Below are positions 34,262-43,985 of a stretch of DNA of 64,000 nt, one piece after another; positions within the stretch are counted from its first letter, which is position 1; every line of letters begins with the position of its first letter. This DNA comes from Chungangia koreensis (GTDB taxonomy: Bacteria > Bacillota > Bacilli > Bacillales_A > Planococcaceae), in contig NZ_JBHSEC010000001.1 of NCBI RefSeq assembly GCF_042651785.1, forward strand, positions 124,001 to 188,000, read 5' to 3'. The notes under the pieces are model-generated. The model searched no databases. It had not been told where the DNA came from and saw only the letters and a list, made by a program, of their open reading frames with translations. The translations under genes were made by a program, and so were the position numbers.

Positions 34262-34310
34262 TTGACAAGACAAATACGAGCTGTTTTAATATGTAATATA
34301 GAAATATTTC
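34246..34310. promoter_or_regulatory. type I RM promoter with flanking inverted repeats
   Basis: The promoter is TTGACA (34262-34267), a 17-base spacer, then TG-T-TTTAAT with the -10 hexamer at 34285-34290. It is bracketed by the perfect inverted pair ATATTACAT (34246) and ATGTAATAT (34291). A 10-bp palindrome GAAATATTTC follows at 34301. These look like regulator binding sites, which would matter for controlling restriction. Confidence 0.6.
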
Positions 34311-34344
34311 AAAAGATGTTATCTACAATTTGGAGGTGATTTAT

Positions 34345-34923
34345 TTGGAGAAAAAAGGATTGAAGGAGTTCGTAACATTTGTTCCAGGTATAAATCCAAC
34401 AAGGGCGCAAAAACAGTTTGGGACCCAAGTAATAAATTATTATGATCAGTCGTCTTTTGAAGCTGATTATAATCATGAGGACATAGTAATTGAAGAAGAG
34501 TCAAAATCTATATCTCAAAATAACCTATCGTTAAATGAAGGTGATGTTGTTATCAGTAACTCATTACAGCTTGCGACAATTGTCAGTAAAAATAATGTTG
34601 GTAAAGTGTTGTCCCTCAACTTTACAAAAATACAGTTTGATGGCGAACAACTTGATAAAAAATATTTTCTTTACTTGTTTAATTATTACAAAGAAGTGAA
34701 GCGACAAAAAGAAAGGGAGTTACAAGGGAGTGGCCCTGCTCTAAGAATTCCACTTCGCGCCCTGGGGGAAATTGTCGTTCCTGTTGTTCCTCTTAAGGAA
34801 CAGAAGAAAATAGGCGCTATATACGCAGAAACATTGAAGTTGCAAAGTAACTTAAAAAAGTATGCGGACTTGATTGAACAGTTTACGGGCTCAATAATAG
34901 AAGAAAGCTTAAAGGGGAAATAA
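34345..34923 (+). CDS. half-size HsdS-like protein (single target-recognition domain)
   Basis: About 192 residues from the TTG at 34345, 8 bases behind GGAGGTGAT. The sequence has one type I specificity-type target-recognition domain (EGDVVISNSLQLATIVSKNN, then YFLYLFNYYKEVK) followed by a conserved helical spacer (PLKEQKKIGAIYAETLKLQSNLKKYADL). Normal HsdS has two TRDs and two spacers; this has one of each and no sign of truncation. It starts 4 bases before hsdR and so is the first gene of the RM operon. Half-S proteins can dimerise into a functional specificity subunit, or act as regulators or modifiers. Confidence 0.75.
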   Translation: MEKKGLKEFVTFVPGINPTRAQKQFGTQVINYYDQSSFEADYNHEDIVIEEESKSISQNNLSLNEGDVVISNSLQLATIVSKNNVGKVLSLNFTKIQFDGEQLDKKYFLYLFNYYKEVKRQKERELQGSGPALRIPLRALGEIVVPVVPLKEQKKIGAIYAETLKLQSNLKKYADLIEQFTGSIIEESLKGK

Positions 34924-34927
34924 ACAA

Positions 34928-37900
34928 ATGAAAAGTCAATCGGAAATAGCATTTGAAAATGAAGTTGTCGATTATTTGACCAAAATCGGTGGAGTAAAAC
35001 AATGGGAGTACAAAAAGGACATCAAAACAACCGAACAACTTTGGGATAACTTTAAAACGATCTTAGAACAAAACAATCGCGCTCGATTGGATGAACCATT
35101 GTCTGTCACTGAATTTAACCAGGTGAAGAAAATCATCACGAGTATTGAATCACCTTACCAGGCTGGACAATTTTTGTATGGTGTGAACGGAGTTTCTGAA
35201 ATTGAAGTTGACCTTGACAATGGTAGGCATGTGTTTTTGACCGTATTCGACCAAGCCCAAGTAGGCGGCGGGAACACAGTTTATCAAGTAGTAAATCAAA
35301 TTAAACGGCCAAAAGTAGTGGATGGTAAGCCGAATCGTAGGTTTGATGTGACGTTGCTTATTAATGGTTTGCCGATTATTCAAATCGAATTAAAGAAAGC
35401 ACTTCACAGTGCTACGGAATCCTTAAACCAGATGGAACAGTATATTGCTGAAAAACAATTCAGCGGTATCTTTTCAACCTTGCAGATTTTAATCGCGATG
35501 ACGCAGTTTGATATTCGTTACATGGCAAATACCCCACTCCAAAGCTTTAACCGAGCTTTTGCTTTCAACTGGCAAAACGAAGATGATGCTCGCCCTATTC
35601 GTTCATGGAAGACGTTTGCGGATAAAGTGTTGAGCATTCCAATGGCTCATGATCTAGCAACACGCTACATGGTGCTTGATGGTACAAAAAACAAAGAAAG
35701 TCTTAAAGTAATGCGTCCTTATCAAGTCTATGCCACAAAGGGCGTGCTTGATAAAGTTAGAAAATTTGACTTCAAATATGATGATGGTAAATTAGGATAC
35801 ATTTGGCATACAACAGGCTCAGGTAAAACAATCACAAGTTTTAAGACAGCTTGGCTTGCAAGTCGCCTATCTAATGTAGACAAAGTTGTCTTCTTGGTTG
35901 ACCGAATAGCGCTTACCAACCAAACAGCTGATGCCTATAAAGCCTATGATCCAGTTGCGGGTTTTGAAGGGAAAACTGGTGTGGTGGGTGACACAGCCAA
36001 TATCTCAGAACTTCATCGCAAACTAACGAAGAAAAGCGATAAGAACATCATTGTGACAAGTATCCAAAAGATGTCGCGTTATGTAGCGCGGGAAAGTTTC
36101 AAGTCACTTAATGAAAATATTCTTTTTATTGTTGATGAAGCCCATCGTTCAACTGGTGACGGTACTGAAAATGAAGGTATGCTCGTAACAATCCGTAAAG
36201 CTATTCCTAATTCTGCATGGGTTGGTTATACCGGTACACCCAAATTCCCTGAAACACGAGATATCTTTGGTGAACTACTACATGCATATACCATTAAAGA
36301 AGCTATTGCGGATAAAAACGTCTTAGGGTTCAACGTTGAATTCAAGGAAACGATCGAGGCTCCCGAAAATCCCACCGAAGATGATATCGATGATAATGTT
36401 CGTGGTAGTGTTTACGACTATAGTCCAGAACATGTGAACTTAGTAGTGAAGGACATATTCGATAACTGGAAGAAACGTTCAAATGATAGCAAGTATAATG
36501 CCTTGTTTACAGTCCACGTTGGTGGTAACAGAGCAAGTACACCAAGAGCGATGGAATACTTCGATAAGTTTGCGGAAGAGAATGCGAATCGTCCAGCAGA
36601 TCAACGCTTAAAAGTTGCGGTGAGTTTCTCGGCAGATACATCCAATAGTATTCATCAACTTAAAACGAACGAAAACTTGCACCGAGCAATCAAAGCTTAT
36701 AACGCAATGTTTGGCACAGCTTTTGATATGACGACAGTTAAAGCATACACAGAAGACTTAGCACGGAGGCTTAACAAGACAGCTGATGATGGTAACTACT
36801 TAGATTTGGTAATCGTTGTTGATCAACTTTTGACCGGTTTTGATGCTCCTGAGATGAATACGCTCTATATTGATCGAACACTTAAGGGTGGAAACTTAAT
36901 TCAGGCATACTCACGTACAAACAGAATGCATAACCTTGTCGATAAGCCTTGGGGAAATGTCGTGAATTATCGTTGGCCGGAGCAAAACGAGTATGAAATG
37001 AATAAGGCTTTTGCTATCTATTCAAATCGTGCATCTGCTGACGAACAGCTTTCACTAGAGGAATTGAAGAAAGGTAACGAAGAGTCAGGTATCACTTCCA
37101 AACCATTTAGCAAGGTACAAGCCGAGATGCAAGAAGTTATCAAGAAACTTTCAACGCTTACAGATGATTTTGTGCAATTACCACCAAGTGAAAAAGCACA
37201 AGATGAAGTCTTTGAGAATTTGAAAGAGTATAATCGCTTGCTTAGTCAGTTGAAACAATATACCGAAGACGATGACAAAAATCCTATTTCCGCCTATGAT
37301 AATCCTGAAGAGTTCTATGAACGTCTAGGTATTACCGAAGAGCAGGAAGTCATTTTAACAACTGTAATCGCCGGTGAGTTGAAAGAGCGACGTGCGAAGC
37401 GAGAAGACATTGATATTTCGCAAGTCAATCTCTCTATGGTTCATATTCACGATGTTACCATCAACTATGATTATTTGATCGATTTGATTGCCCGGATGGC
37501 TGACGAAGTTCACGCGAACGAAATGTCGAAAGCAGAAAATACACGTGATGAAATTGATCTTGAAATCGCCAAGTCTGACAATGAAAAAGAAAAATCTAAG
37601 ATGCGTAACTTTGTATCTAAGATTTTTTCGAAGGAGTTTAAATTTGATAGTTATCCAGCACCTCGAAGTGTTGAAAAAATGAACCAGGCAATGGATAAAG
37701 CACAAAAGGAAACGAATATCCAACTTGTAACGAACTTCATCCGTACTTGGGGACTTGATAACAGCACAAAGCCTAAGGAACTTGGAAACTTGATTAAGAA
37801 ACACCGATTAGGTCAAGAGGATATGGATAAACAAGGCGAGTTAACGGCAATTATGAATGACGCAAGAGAGGATTATAAAGAAATTGCAGATGAAGAGATT

Positions 37901-37984
37901 GCAAAATTAACTTGGGTACGATATCGCATTGAATTCCGTAAAGCATTTTACGAAATGGCTGACGAAATTAAGAAGGGGGAATAG
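34928..37984 (+). CDS. hsdR: type I restriction endonuclease subunit R
   Basis: A 1018-residue motor/nuclease. The N-terminal PD-(D/E)xK nuclease shows FDVTLLINGLPIIQIELKK (Asp ~138, Glu-x-Lys ~152). The SF2 translocase shows WHTTGSGKTITSFK (Walker A ~296), DEAHRSTGDGT (~402), VGYTGTPKF and a late DAPEMNTLYIDRTLKGGNLIQAYSRTNR segment (motif VI). A helical C-terminal domain binds the MTase core. With HsdM and HsdS it cuts unmodified DNA after ATP-driven translocation. It is the second gene of the RM operon, 4 bases after the half-S gene. Confidence 0.95.
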   Translation: MKSQSEIAFENEVVDYLTKIGGVKQWEYKKDIKTTEQLWDNFKTILEQNNRARLDEPLSVTEFNQVKKIITSIESPYQAGQFLYGVNGVSEIEVDLDNGRHVFLTVFDQAQVGGGNTVYQVVNQIKRPKVVDGKPNRRFDVTLLINGLPIIQIELKKALHSATESLNQMEQYIAEKQFSGIFSTLQILIAMTQFDIRYMANTPLQSFNRAFAFNWQNEDDARPIRSWKTFADKVLSIPMAHDLATRYMVLDGTKNKESLKVMRPYQVYATKGVLDKVRKFDFKYDDGKLGYIWHTTGSGKTITSFKTAWLASRLSNVDKVVFLVDRIALTNQTADAYKAYDPVAGFEGKTGVVGDTANISELHRKLTKKSDKNIIVTSIQKMSRYVARESFKSLNENILFIVDEAHRSTGDGTENEGMLVTIRKAIPNSAWVGYTGTPKFPETRDIFGELLHAYTIKEAIADKNVLGFNVEFKETIEAPENPTEDDIDDNVRGSVYDYSPEHVNLVVKDIFDNWKKRSNDSKYNALFTVHVGGNRASTPRAMEYFDKFAEENANRPADQRLKVAVSFSADTSNSIHQLKTNENLHRAIKAYNAMFGTAFDMTTVKAYTEDLARRLNKTADDGNYLDLVIVVDQLLTGFDAPEMNTLYIDRTLKGGNLIQAYSRTNRMHNLVDKPWGNVVNYRWPEQNEYEMNKAFAIYSNRASADEQLSLEELKKGNEESGITSKPFSKVQAEMQEVIKKLSTLTDDFVQLPPSEKAQDEVFENLKEYNRLLSQLKQYTEDDDKNPISAYDNPEEFYERLGITEEQEVILTTVIAGELKERRAKREDIDISQVNLSMVHIHDVTINYDYLIDLIARMADEVHANEMSKAENTRDEIDLEIAKSDNEKEKSKMRNFVSKIFSKEFKFDSYPAPRSVEKMNQAMDKAQKETNIQLVTNFIRTWGLDNSTKPKELGNLIKKHRLGQEDMDKQGELTAIMNDAREDYKEIADEEIAKLTWVRYRIEFRKAFYEMADEIKKGE

Positions 37985-38021
37985 TCAAGTGGTTATGCAG
38001 ACTAGAAAAAGGAGAACGGAA

Positions 38022-39290
38022 ATGAGCGATAAAATTACAAAATCACCTCAATTCAGATTTGCAGGATTTATAAATGATTGGGAACAGCGTAAGTTGGATT
38101 CAATTGTAGATAGGGTAAAATCATATTCTTTATCCCGTGACGTCGAGACGATTGAAGATACCGGATACAAGTATATTCATTATGGTGACATTCATACAAA
38201 GGTTGCAAATGTAATAGATGAGTCTAGCAATTTGCCGAATATTAAAGCAGGAAATTACGAATTACTGGAAAAGGGAGATTTAGTAGTAGCTGATGCTTCG
38301 GAAGATTATCAAGGAATAGCCACACCTGCAGTAATCACTGTAGATTCTCCATACAAGATAGTTTCGGGACTCCATACAATAGCTTTGAGACCAAAACAAC
38401 TGGATTCTATGTTTCTTTACTATTTGATTAATTCACCAACTTTTAGGAAGTATGGTTACAAGACAGGTACTGGAATGAAGGTATTTGGAATTAGCGCTAC
38501 GAATCTTCTGAAATTTGAAGGCTGGTTCCCGGTATTAGAGGAACAAACCAAAATCGGTAACTTTTTCAAACAACTAGACGAAACTATCAGCCTTCTTCAG
38601 CGTAAGTTGGAACTGCTGAAGGATACGAAAGAGAGTCTACTTCATAAAATGTTTCCTAAAGATGGGGCCGATGTTCCTGAAATTCGCTTTGCAGGATTTA
38701 CTGATGCTTGGGAACAGCAGAAGTTATCTGAGGTTATGTCAGATTTCATAGTTCCTATGCGAGATAAACCAAAAGAATTCTCAGGAGATATACCTTGGAC
38801 TCGAATTGAAGACATTGAAGGAAAGTATTTGAATGGCTCATTATCAGGACAGTATGTGTCAGAAGAAACGATTAAGAAAATGAATTTGAAGATAATTCCT
38901 AAAGGTTCGTTAATAGTTTCAGCAAGTGCTACATTTGGCGTGGTTGCAGTTGTAACTCAGGATTTAATCACTAATCAAACTTTTATTGGCTTAGTACCAG
39001 GGATAGACTTTGATTTGGATTTTCTTTATACATTTTTTCATTCTCCAACTGTTCAAAGGAAAATGAAACTAGAGTCTGCTGGATCAACAATATTTTATAT
39101 TTCAAGACAAACATTTGAGGATATGAAATTTCCATTTCCAGAATATGCAGAACAAAAGAAAGTAGGTCAGTTTTTTAATAACCTCGACCACCTTATTACC
39201 CTTCATCAGGATGAGTTGAAATCGCTTGAAAATTTGAAGAAATTACTTCTTCAACAAATGTTTGTATATGAAAAGGAGATTACACAATGA
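38022..39290 (+). CDS. hsdS: type I restriction-modification specificity subunit
   Basis: A 422-residue specificity subunit, ATG 38022 behind AAAGGAGAACGG. Two target-recognition domains are separated by helical spacers; the two halves begin with near-identical blocks (FRFAGFINDWEQRKL at residue ~11 and IRFAGFTDAWEQQKL at ~222). The repeat indicates a pseudo-symmetric two-TRD protein that recognises a bipartite site. Spacer helices read VLEEQTKIGNFFKQLDETI and PEYAEQKKVGQFFNNLDHLI. Its last codons overlap the hsdM start (ATGA). It lies between hsdR and hsdM. Confidence 0.93.
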   Translation: MSDKITKSPQFRFAGFINDWEQRKLDSIVDRVKSYSLSRDVETIEDTGYKYIHYGDIHTKVANVIDESSNLPNIKAGNYELLEKGDLVVADASEDYQGIATPAVITVDSPYKIVSGLHTIALRPKQLDSMFLYYLINSPTFRKYGYKTGTGMKVFGISATNLLKFEGWFPVLEEQTKIGNFFKQLDETISLLQRKLELLKDTKESLLHKMFPKDGADVPEIRFAGFTDAWEQQKLSEVMSDFIVPMRDKPKEFSGDIPWTRIEDIEGKYLNGSLSGQYVSEETIKKMNLKIIPKGSLIVSASATFGVVAVVTQDLITNQTFIGLVPGIDFDLDFLYTFFHSPTVQRKMKLESAGSTIFYISRQTFEDMKFPFPEYAEQKKVGQFFNNLDHLITLHQDELKSLENLKKLLLQQMFVYEKEITQ

Positions 39291-40903
39291 GCAATGCAAG
39301 AGATATTACATCAAAGCTATGGGGAATGGCTAACAAACTACGTGGAACAATGGATGCAAGTGAGTACAAGAACTATATATTACCCTTTATGTTCTATCGC
39401 TATTTATCAGAAAATCAAGACGAATACTTAAAAGTCAATGATTTGGAAGAGTTCTACGAAGTGACGGATGACACTGAAAAAGAAGATTACCTTGAAGAAA
39501 TCAGTAAAGGTATTGGATATGCGATTGACCCAGCCTACACCTGGGATCAAATCGTATCAAAAATTGAAAATCATAAAATCAAAGCAAGTGACTTCCAAGA
39601 CATGTTTGACTCATTTAATACAAATGCCAAACGTAATGCGATCGCAGAAGCTGACTTTGCTAATGTATTCTCAGATGTTAACCTTGGGGACACACGCCTT
39701 GGCTCAAGTACAAATGAACGTGCAAAGGCTTTAAATGATATTGTGTTGATGATTAACGAGTTCACTTTCAAAGACGATTCAGGGCATGACATTTTGGGTG
39801 ACGTTTACGAATATTTGATTGGGCAATTTGCTGCCAATGCTGGTAAAAAAGGTGGAGAGTTCTATACACCGCATGAAGTTAGTCAAGTTTTGGCGAAAAT
39901 TGTCACAATTGACGCGGCTGGTACTGGCGATCAATTCCGTGTATATGACCCTACAATGGGATCAGGTTCACTTCTTTTAACAGTTCAAAATGAATTGCCA
40001 AATGGTGATGAAGAGGGAAGCGTTGAGTTTTACGGTCAAGAGTTGAATACGACGACTTATAACTTGGCTCGCATGAACTTGATGATGCATGGGGTGAATT
40101 ATCGCAATATGGAGTTGAAACGCGCTAACACACTTGATGCGGACTGGCCGTTTGCTGAAAAAGACGGCACTCAAATTCCATTGAAGTTCGACGCGGTCGT
40201 ATCAAACCCCCCATATTCTCAGAATTGGGATACGAAAGACGTTAATCGAGAAAAAGATTCACGTTTCAAGGGTTATGGTGTAGCACCTGCATCTAAGGCA
40301 GATTATGCCTTTGTTCTTCATGGACTGTACCATTTAGATAAAGCCGGAACAATGGCTATCGTGTTACCGCATGGGGTACTCTTTCGCGGTGCATCTGAAG
40401 GTAAAATCCGTAAAAATATCATCGACAACAATCTGTTAGATGCTGTAATTGGGTTACCAGCTAACTTGTTCTATGGCACAAGCATCCCAACATGTGTGCT
40501 GGTGTTCAAAGGTCGTGAAGCTCGGGAAAGTAAAGATATTTTGTTTATCGATGCTTCAAATGAGTTTGTAAGAGGAAAGAACCAAAACAAACTCTCTCCC
40601 GAAAACATTAACAAAATTATCGAAACTTATCGGAATCGTAAAGACGTTGAGAAATATGCTCATGTGGCATCTTTGGATGAAATCAAAGAAAATGATTACA
40701 ATTTGAACATTCCACGTTATGTCGACACGTTTGAAGCAGAGGAAGTTATTCCACTATCACAAGTTGCTCAAGAGTTGAAAGAAGTTAAAGCGGATATTGG
40801 GAATTCATATGATAATTTGTTTAGGCTTTTGAATGAGTTGAAGGGGACAACTGATGAAGCCAAAGAAGAACTGAGTAAATTTATTTGTCTTTTAGGTAAA
40901 TAA
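39287..40903 (+). CDS. hsdM: type I restriction-modification N6-adenine methyltransferase
   Basis: A 538-residue methyltransferase: N-terminal helical part (MSNARDITSKLWGMANKLRGTMDASEY), GGEFYTPHEVSQVLAKIV (~residue 187), the SAM-binding DPTMGSGSLLL (~221) and the catalytic NPPYSQNW (~306). It methylates adenine in the sites chosen by HsdS. It is the last gene of the operon; a terminator follows. The order R-S-M is uncommon, since most operons place hsdM next to hsdS and upstream of it. Confidence 0.96.
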   Translation: MSNARDITSKLWGMANKLRGTMDASEYKNYILPFMFYRYLSENQDEYLKVNDLEEFYEVTDDTEKEDYLEEISKGIGYAIDPAYTWDQIVSKIENHKIKASDFQDMFDSFNTNAKRNAIAEADFANVFSDVNLGDTRLGSSTNERAKALNDIVLMINEFTFKDDSGHDILGDVYEYLIGQFAANAGKKGGEFYTPHEVSQVLAKIVTIDAAGTGDQFRVYDPTMGSGSLLLTVQNELPNGDEEGSVEFYGQELNTTTYNLARMNLMMHGVNYRNMELKRANTLDADWPFAEKDGTQIPLKFDAVVSNPPYSQNWDTKDVNREKDSRFKGYGVAPASKADYAFVLHGLYHLDKAGTMAIVLPHGVLFRGASEGKIRKNIIDNNLLDAVIGLPANLFYGTSIPTCVLVFKGREARESKDILFIDASNEFVRGKNQNKLSPENINKIIETYRNRKDVEKYAHVASLDEIKENDYNLNIPRYVDTFEAEEVIPLSQVAQELKEVKADIGNSYDNLFRLLNELKGTTDEAKEELSKFICLLGK

Positions 40904-40911
40904 TAGTGTTA

Positions 40912-40952
40912 GAAAAGAGCTAAGGAGGATTTAAACCTTGGCTCTTTTCGTG
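40912..40952 (+). terminator. Rho-independent terminator of RM operon
   Basis: GAAAAGAGCTAAGG ... CCTTGGCTCTTTTC stem, just after the hsdM stop. Confidence 0.8.
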
Positions 40953-40983
40953 TATCCCGAGAAAGGGAAGAAAGGCTACAGTA

Positions 40984-41163
40984 ATGCGTACATAAAAGAC
41001 AAAGCCATTAGATGATACGTTTGATCGAGCCGGTCAAACCATTGAATTTGTAGGAGACCATTTTGTGAACCAAATTGAAAGAGGGGGGCGAATTGCCTTC
41101 CTCTTTTCATGTGAAAGATATATCGAAAATTGTAAAATAATAACTATACATATGATATATTAA
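40984..41163 (+). pseudogene. possible gene remnant with in-frame stop
   Basis: A frame from ATG 40984 reads MRT, a stop at 40993, then about 55 residues (KTKPLDDTFDRAGQTIEF...) to a stop at 41161. The second part looks protein-like. It may be the relic of a gene disrupted when the neighbouring cassette inserted. No family named. Confidence 0.3.
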
Positions 41164-41215
41164 GATTAGGACTATAGAATTAAGAACAGCATTGGAAAGT
41201 ATGGTGGGCAAGAAT

Positions 41216-43135
41216 ATGGGGCATTTAGAAAAACAACTATGGCAGTTTTCTCCGATTCCCAATATAGAGGAATCCAACTTCAATAAGATCTTAGAGCGAT
41301 TCTTTAACTTACGTATCTCAGGATTGGTACGTGAAAATACACAAAATGCATTAGATGGACGACTACTTGGTAGTGAAAAACCAGTCGTTTTAACAATTAA
41401 GACTGGTACAGTAAAAACCAATGATATACCAGGAATAAATGAAATCATTGAGCGAATTTCCTGTCTAAAAGGTAGGAACAGTTACACGAAAGAAGCCATT
41501 GAACATATGCAAAAGAAGATGCACCAGGATGAAGTATCGTATATTTCGTTTGAGGATGCTAATACTCGCGGACTTACAGGAGCAAAGAATGGCCAAAGCT
41601 TTTCTAAAGAAGATACTTGGGCGATTTATGCCTACAATAAGGGAGTACATTTTGAGGAAGAGGATGAGGCAGTTGAAACTTCACGTGGGGGTTCCCATGG
41701 CGTTGGAAAGATAGCTTCAAATGCTGCATCTGATCTTAACTTAATGTACTTTGCCAACTGTGATGCGGAAGGAAATCAACATCTTGGTGGGACAGTACAG
41801 CTTATTGAGCATACATATAAGGAACAGAGCTACCGCTCTTCTGGTTACTTTACAGATATTAAGAGAATTAGTGAGAATAAAACAAAATTCTATCCGTTTG
41901 AAAATACATTCCATGAAGTTTTTGAAAAGAAGACTCGTGGATTAAAAATAATCATTCCGTTTTTGCGTGAAGAATATAACAATGAAAGAGAAATCATTAA
42001 GAGCGTCTGTGATAGCTTTTTCATTTCAATACTTCAACAAAAGCTTGAGGTCGTTGTAAATGATAAGAGAATTACTCATGACACTATAAGAGGCTATGTT
42101 TCCAGTTCCGAGTACTATACACAAGAAATTTCTGAAATGAAGGATGAATTTACTCCTTTATATGTTAGTACTTATTTAGACCAAGATCCAAGAAAGATTG
42201 CTATTTCAGATGGAGTAAGGGATTACGAGTTTAATTTATACTTCCGTTACGACGAAGCTATTCCAAAGGGAAGAGTCGCAATTATTCGTACCATTGGAAT
42301 GAAAATCGAAGACAAAAAGATTAAAGGAAATGTAAATAAACCATTTAATGCGGTTTTGATCGGTGGGGCTGCAGAGGATGCTTATCTGAAATCATTAGAG
42401 AACGAATCACATACCGAACTTTCTTTTGATCATATAAAAGACCCTCTATTACAAAAACGTGCTAAAAAGTTTATTAATAACTTGTCTCGTAAAATTGCGG
42501 AAATTATTGAAGAAGCGATTAAGAAAAACAATCCTACTGATGGATTAATGAATACAAAAGATATTTTATACGTAGTAGAGAATGAGTTTAAACAAGAGTT
42601 ATCTGATGCAATGTCAACAGTCCTTACCAATAAAGGAAAATCAATTGTGAAAGCACCTACGCCTATTCCGAAAAAGAAGAACGACTCTAAGGGCGAAAAG
42701 AAAAAGAATCAAAATAAGCCTGAAGCTAAACCGAAGAAACCAGTTAAGCGGGTTAAGCCTGAACCTCAAGGAAATGAAATAAATGATCAAACAACTACTA
42801 AGTATGTTGCAAATCCTGATATTGTTGAGCGCCTGATAATCGGAAATAAAGAAGTTGTTCGATTTAACTTTAAGGAAAGTAAAGAGATTAGCAACGAGCC
42901 AATTTGTAATATCTCCTTATCTATTATCGATGGAATGGGTGTAGAATACTCAAACGAATTTAGATTTGAGGACAACTACAGCAGAGTAATCGATAGAACT
43001 ACAGGTAACGTACGAGCTGTTCAGAATAACATAATAAAAGAGATCGCAATCTCTGATGGAGTAGCTCAACTGGAATTAGAGCTTAAGAACAATTTCAACA
43101 AAGCGTTGAAATATGTTTATTACGTAGAGGTGTAA
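41216..43135 (+). CDS. GHKL (Hsp90/MutL/MORC-like) ATPase
   Basis: A 639-residue protein starting at ATG 41216, 7 bases behind GGTGGG. A Bergerat ATP-binding fold lies at residues ~35-170: N-box LVRENTQNALDG (E40, N44, D47), G1 box FEDANTRGLTG (D114, N116, G119) and lid G2 box GGSHGVGKIASNAAS (G158-K165). These positions match GHKL ATPases, especially the MORC/MutL-like branch seen in bacterial conflict operons. A transducer-like middle part is followed by a Lys/Pro-rich basic linker (~490-525) and a beta-rich C-terminal domain. It is the lead gene of a three-gene operon. I do not recognise a named system with this composition. Confidence 0.85.
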   Translation: MGHLEKQLWQFSPIPNIEESNFNKILERFFNLRISGLVRENTQNALDGRLLGSEKPVVLTIKTGTVKTNDIPGINEIIERISCLKGRNSYTKEAIEHMQKKMHQDEVSYISFEDANTRGLTGAKNGQSFSKEDTWAIYAYNKGVHFEEEDEAVETSRGGSHGVGKIASNAASDLNLMYFANCDAEGNQHLGGTVQLIEHTYKEQSYRSSGYFTDIKRISENKTKFYPFENTFHEVFEKKTRGLKIIIPFLREEYNNEREIIKSVCDSFFISILQQKLEVVVNDKRITHDTIRGYVSSSEYYTQEISEMKDEFTPLYVSTYLDQDPRKIAISDGVRDYEFNLYFRYDEAIPKGRVAIIRTIGMKIEDKKIKGNVNKPFNAVLIGGAAEDAYLKSLENESHTELSFDHIKDPLLQKRAKKFINNLSRKIAEIIEEAIKKNNPTDGLMNTKDILYVVENEFKQELSDAMSTVLTNKGKSIVKAPTPIPKKKNDSKGEKKKNQNKPEAKPKKPVKRVKPEPQGNEINDQTTTKYVANPDIVERLIIGNKEVVRFNFKESKEISNEPICNISLSIIDGMGVEYSNEFRFEDNYSRVIDRTTGNVRAVQNNIIKEIAISDGVAQLELELKNNFNKALKYVYYVEV

Positions 43136-43136
43136 C

Positions 43137-43985
43137 ATGATATATAAAAAGGATGCTAATTTCCCTTATCCCATTTTAACGAACACATCTACAAGTTATG
43201 AAGATAGTTATTTTCTCTTGGATGTGCAATTACAGGAAAATACACATGACTATCTATTTGTAATTGAGTATGTCATTGAATCAGATTTTTTGAAGAGACT
43301 TCTCGATAATGGAAAAGCTCAATTGATCTTAGTCATTCAGTCGAAAGACAATAAATTCTATGAACTGAGTCCCAATCAATCTGTAATCTCTATTCCTAAA
43401 TCACGAATATCGGTTAGTAAAAGAACGACAATTCAGTTGCAACTAAAATCTAAGGCTGAGATTAACTTTAGATTTAATGAAGACTTAAGCGATTTTTATC
43501 AACAGTTCAAAGATGAAATTGTAGTTCCGAAAAACTCAATTTTAGGTTTTTCAAATGTTGTCATATTTGAAGGAAGTAGCACAAAGCCGGTGGATTTGTT
43601 TGAGAAGAAAATCGATCCATCATTAGCAAGTGATGTAAAGATAGAGCTGGGTAATGAGACAATTATTATTCACTATAAAGATGAAAAACTTCAATTCAAC
43701 GAATTACAAATGAGTAACACGTTGAATAATCCCTATATTTACATGGGTCTTCAAAAAGCACTTCAACGTTTTATCTATAATAACGGAGAAGATGGAGAAG
43801 TTGACTTAGAACAAATAGAAGCGCCAATAGATCAATTGGACTTTAAACTATATAATCTCATGAGGAAAAAAATGATTTCCGAATTAACAATTGATAGCGT
43901 TGATGAAGTGATTTATTCTATATCCAATCGAATTCTTGAAAAATATGCAGCTGCTGTAAGGGGGTTAGGACAAGATGGAAATTAA
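43137..43985 (+). CDS. unrecognised protein, partner of GHKL ATPase
   Basis: A 282-residue soluble protein that starts 1 base after the stop of the GHKL gene, behind GAGGTG. The first ~150 residues are strand-rich (YFLLDVQLQENTHDYLFVIEYV), the last ~120 are helical with an acidic patch (NNGEDGEVDLEQIEAPIDQLD). No nuclease, methylase or membrane motif is seen. It overlaps the next gene by 11 bases. Since the trio is tightly coupled and inside a defence island, it is likely a structural or targeting subunit. Confidence 0.7.
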   Translation: MIYKKDANFPYPILTNTSTSYEDSYFLLDVQLQENTHDYLFVIEYVIESDFLKRLLDNGKAQLILVIQSKDNKFYELSPNQSVISIPKSRISVSKRTTIQLQLKSKAEINFRFNEDLSDFYQQFKDEIVVPKNSILGFSNVVIFEGSSTKPVDLFEKKIDPSLASDVKIELGNETIIIHYKDEKLQFNELQMSNTLNNPYIYMGLQKALQRFIYNNGEDGEVDLEQIEAPIDQLDFKLYNLMRKKMISELTIDSVDEVIYSISNRILEKYAAAVRGLGQDGN

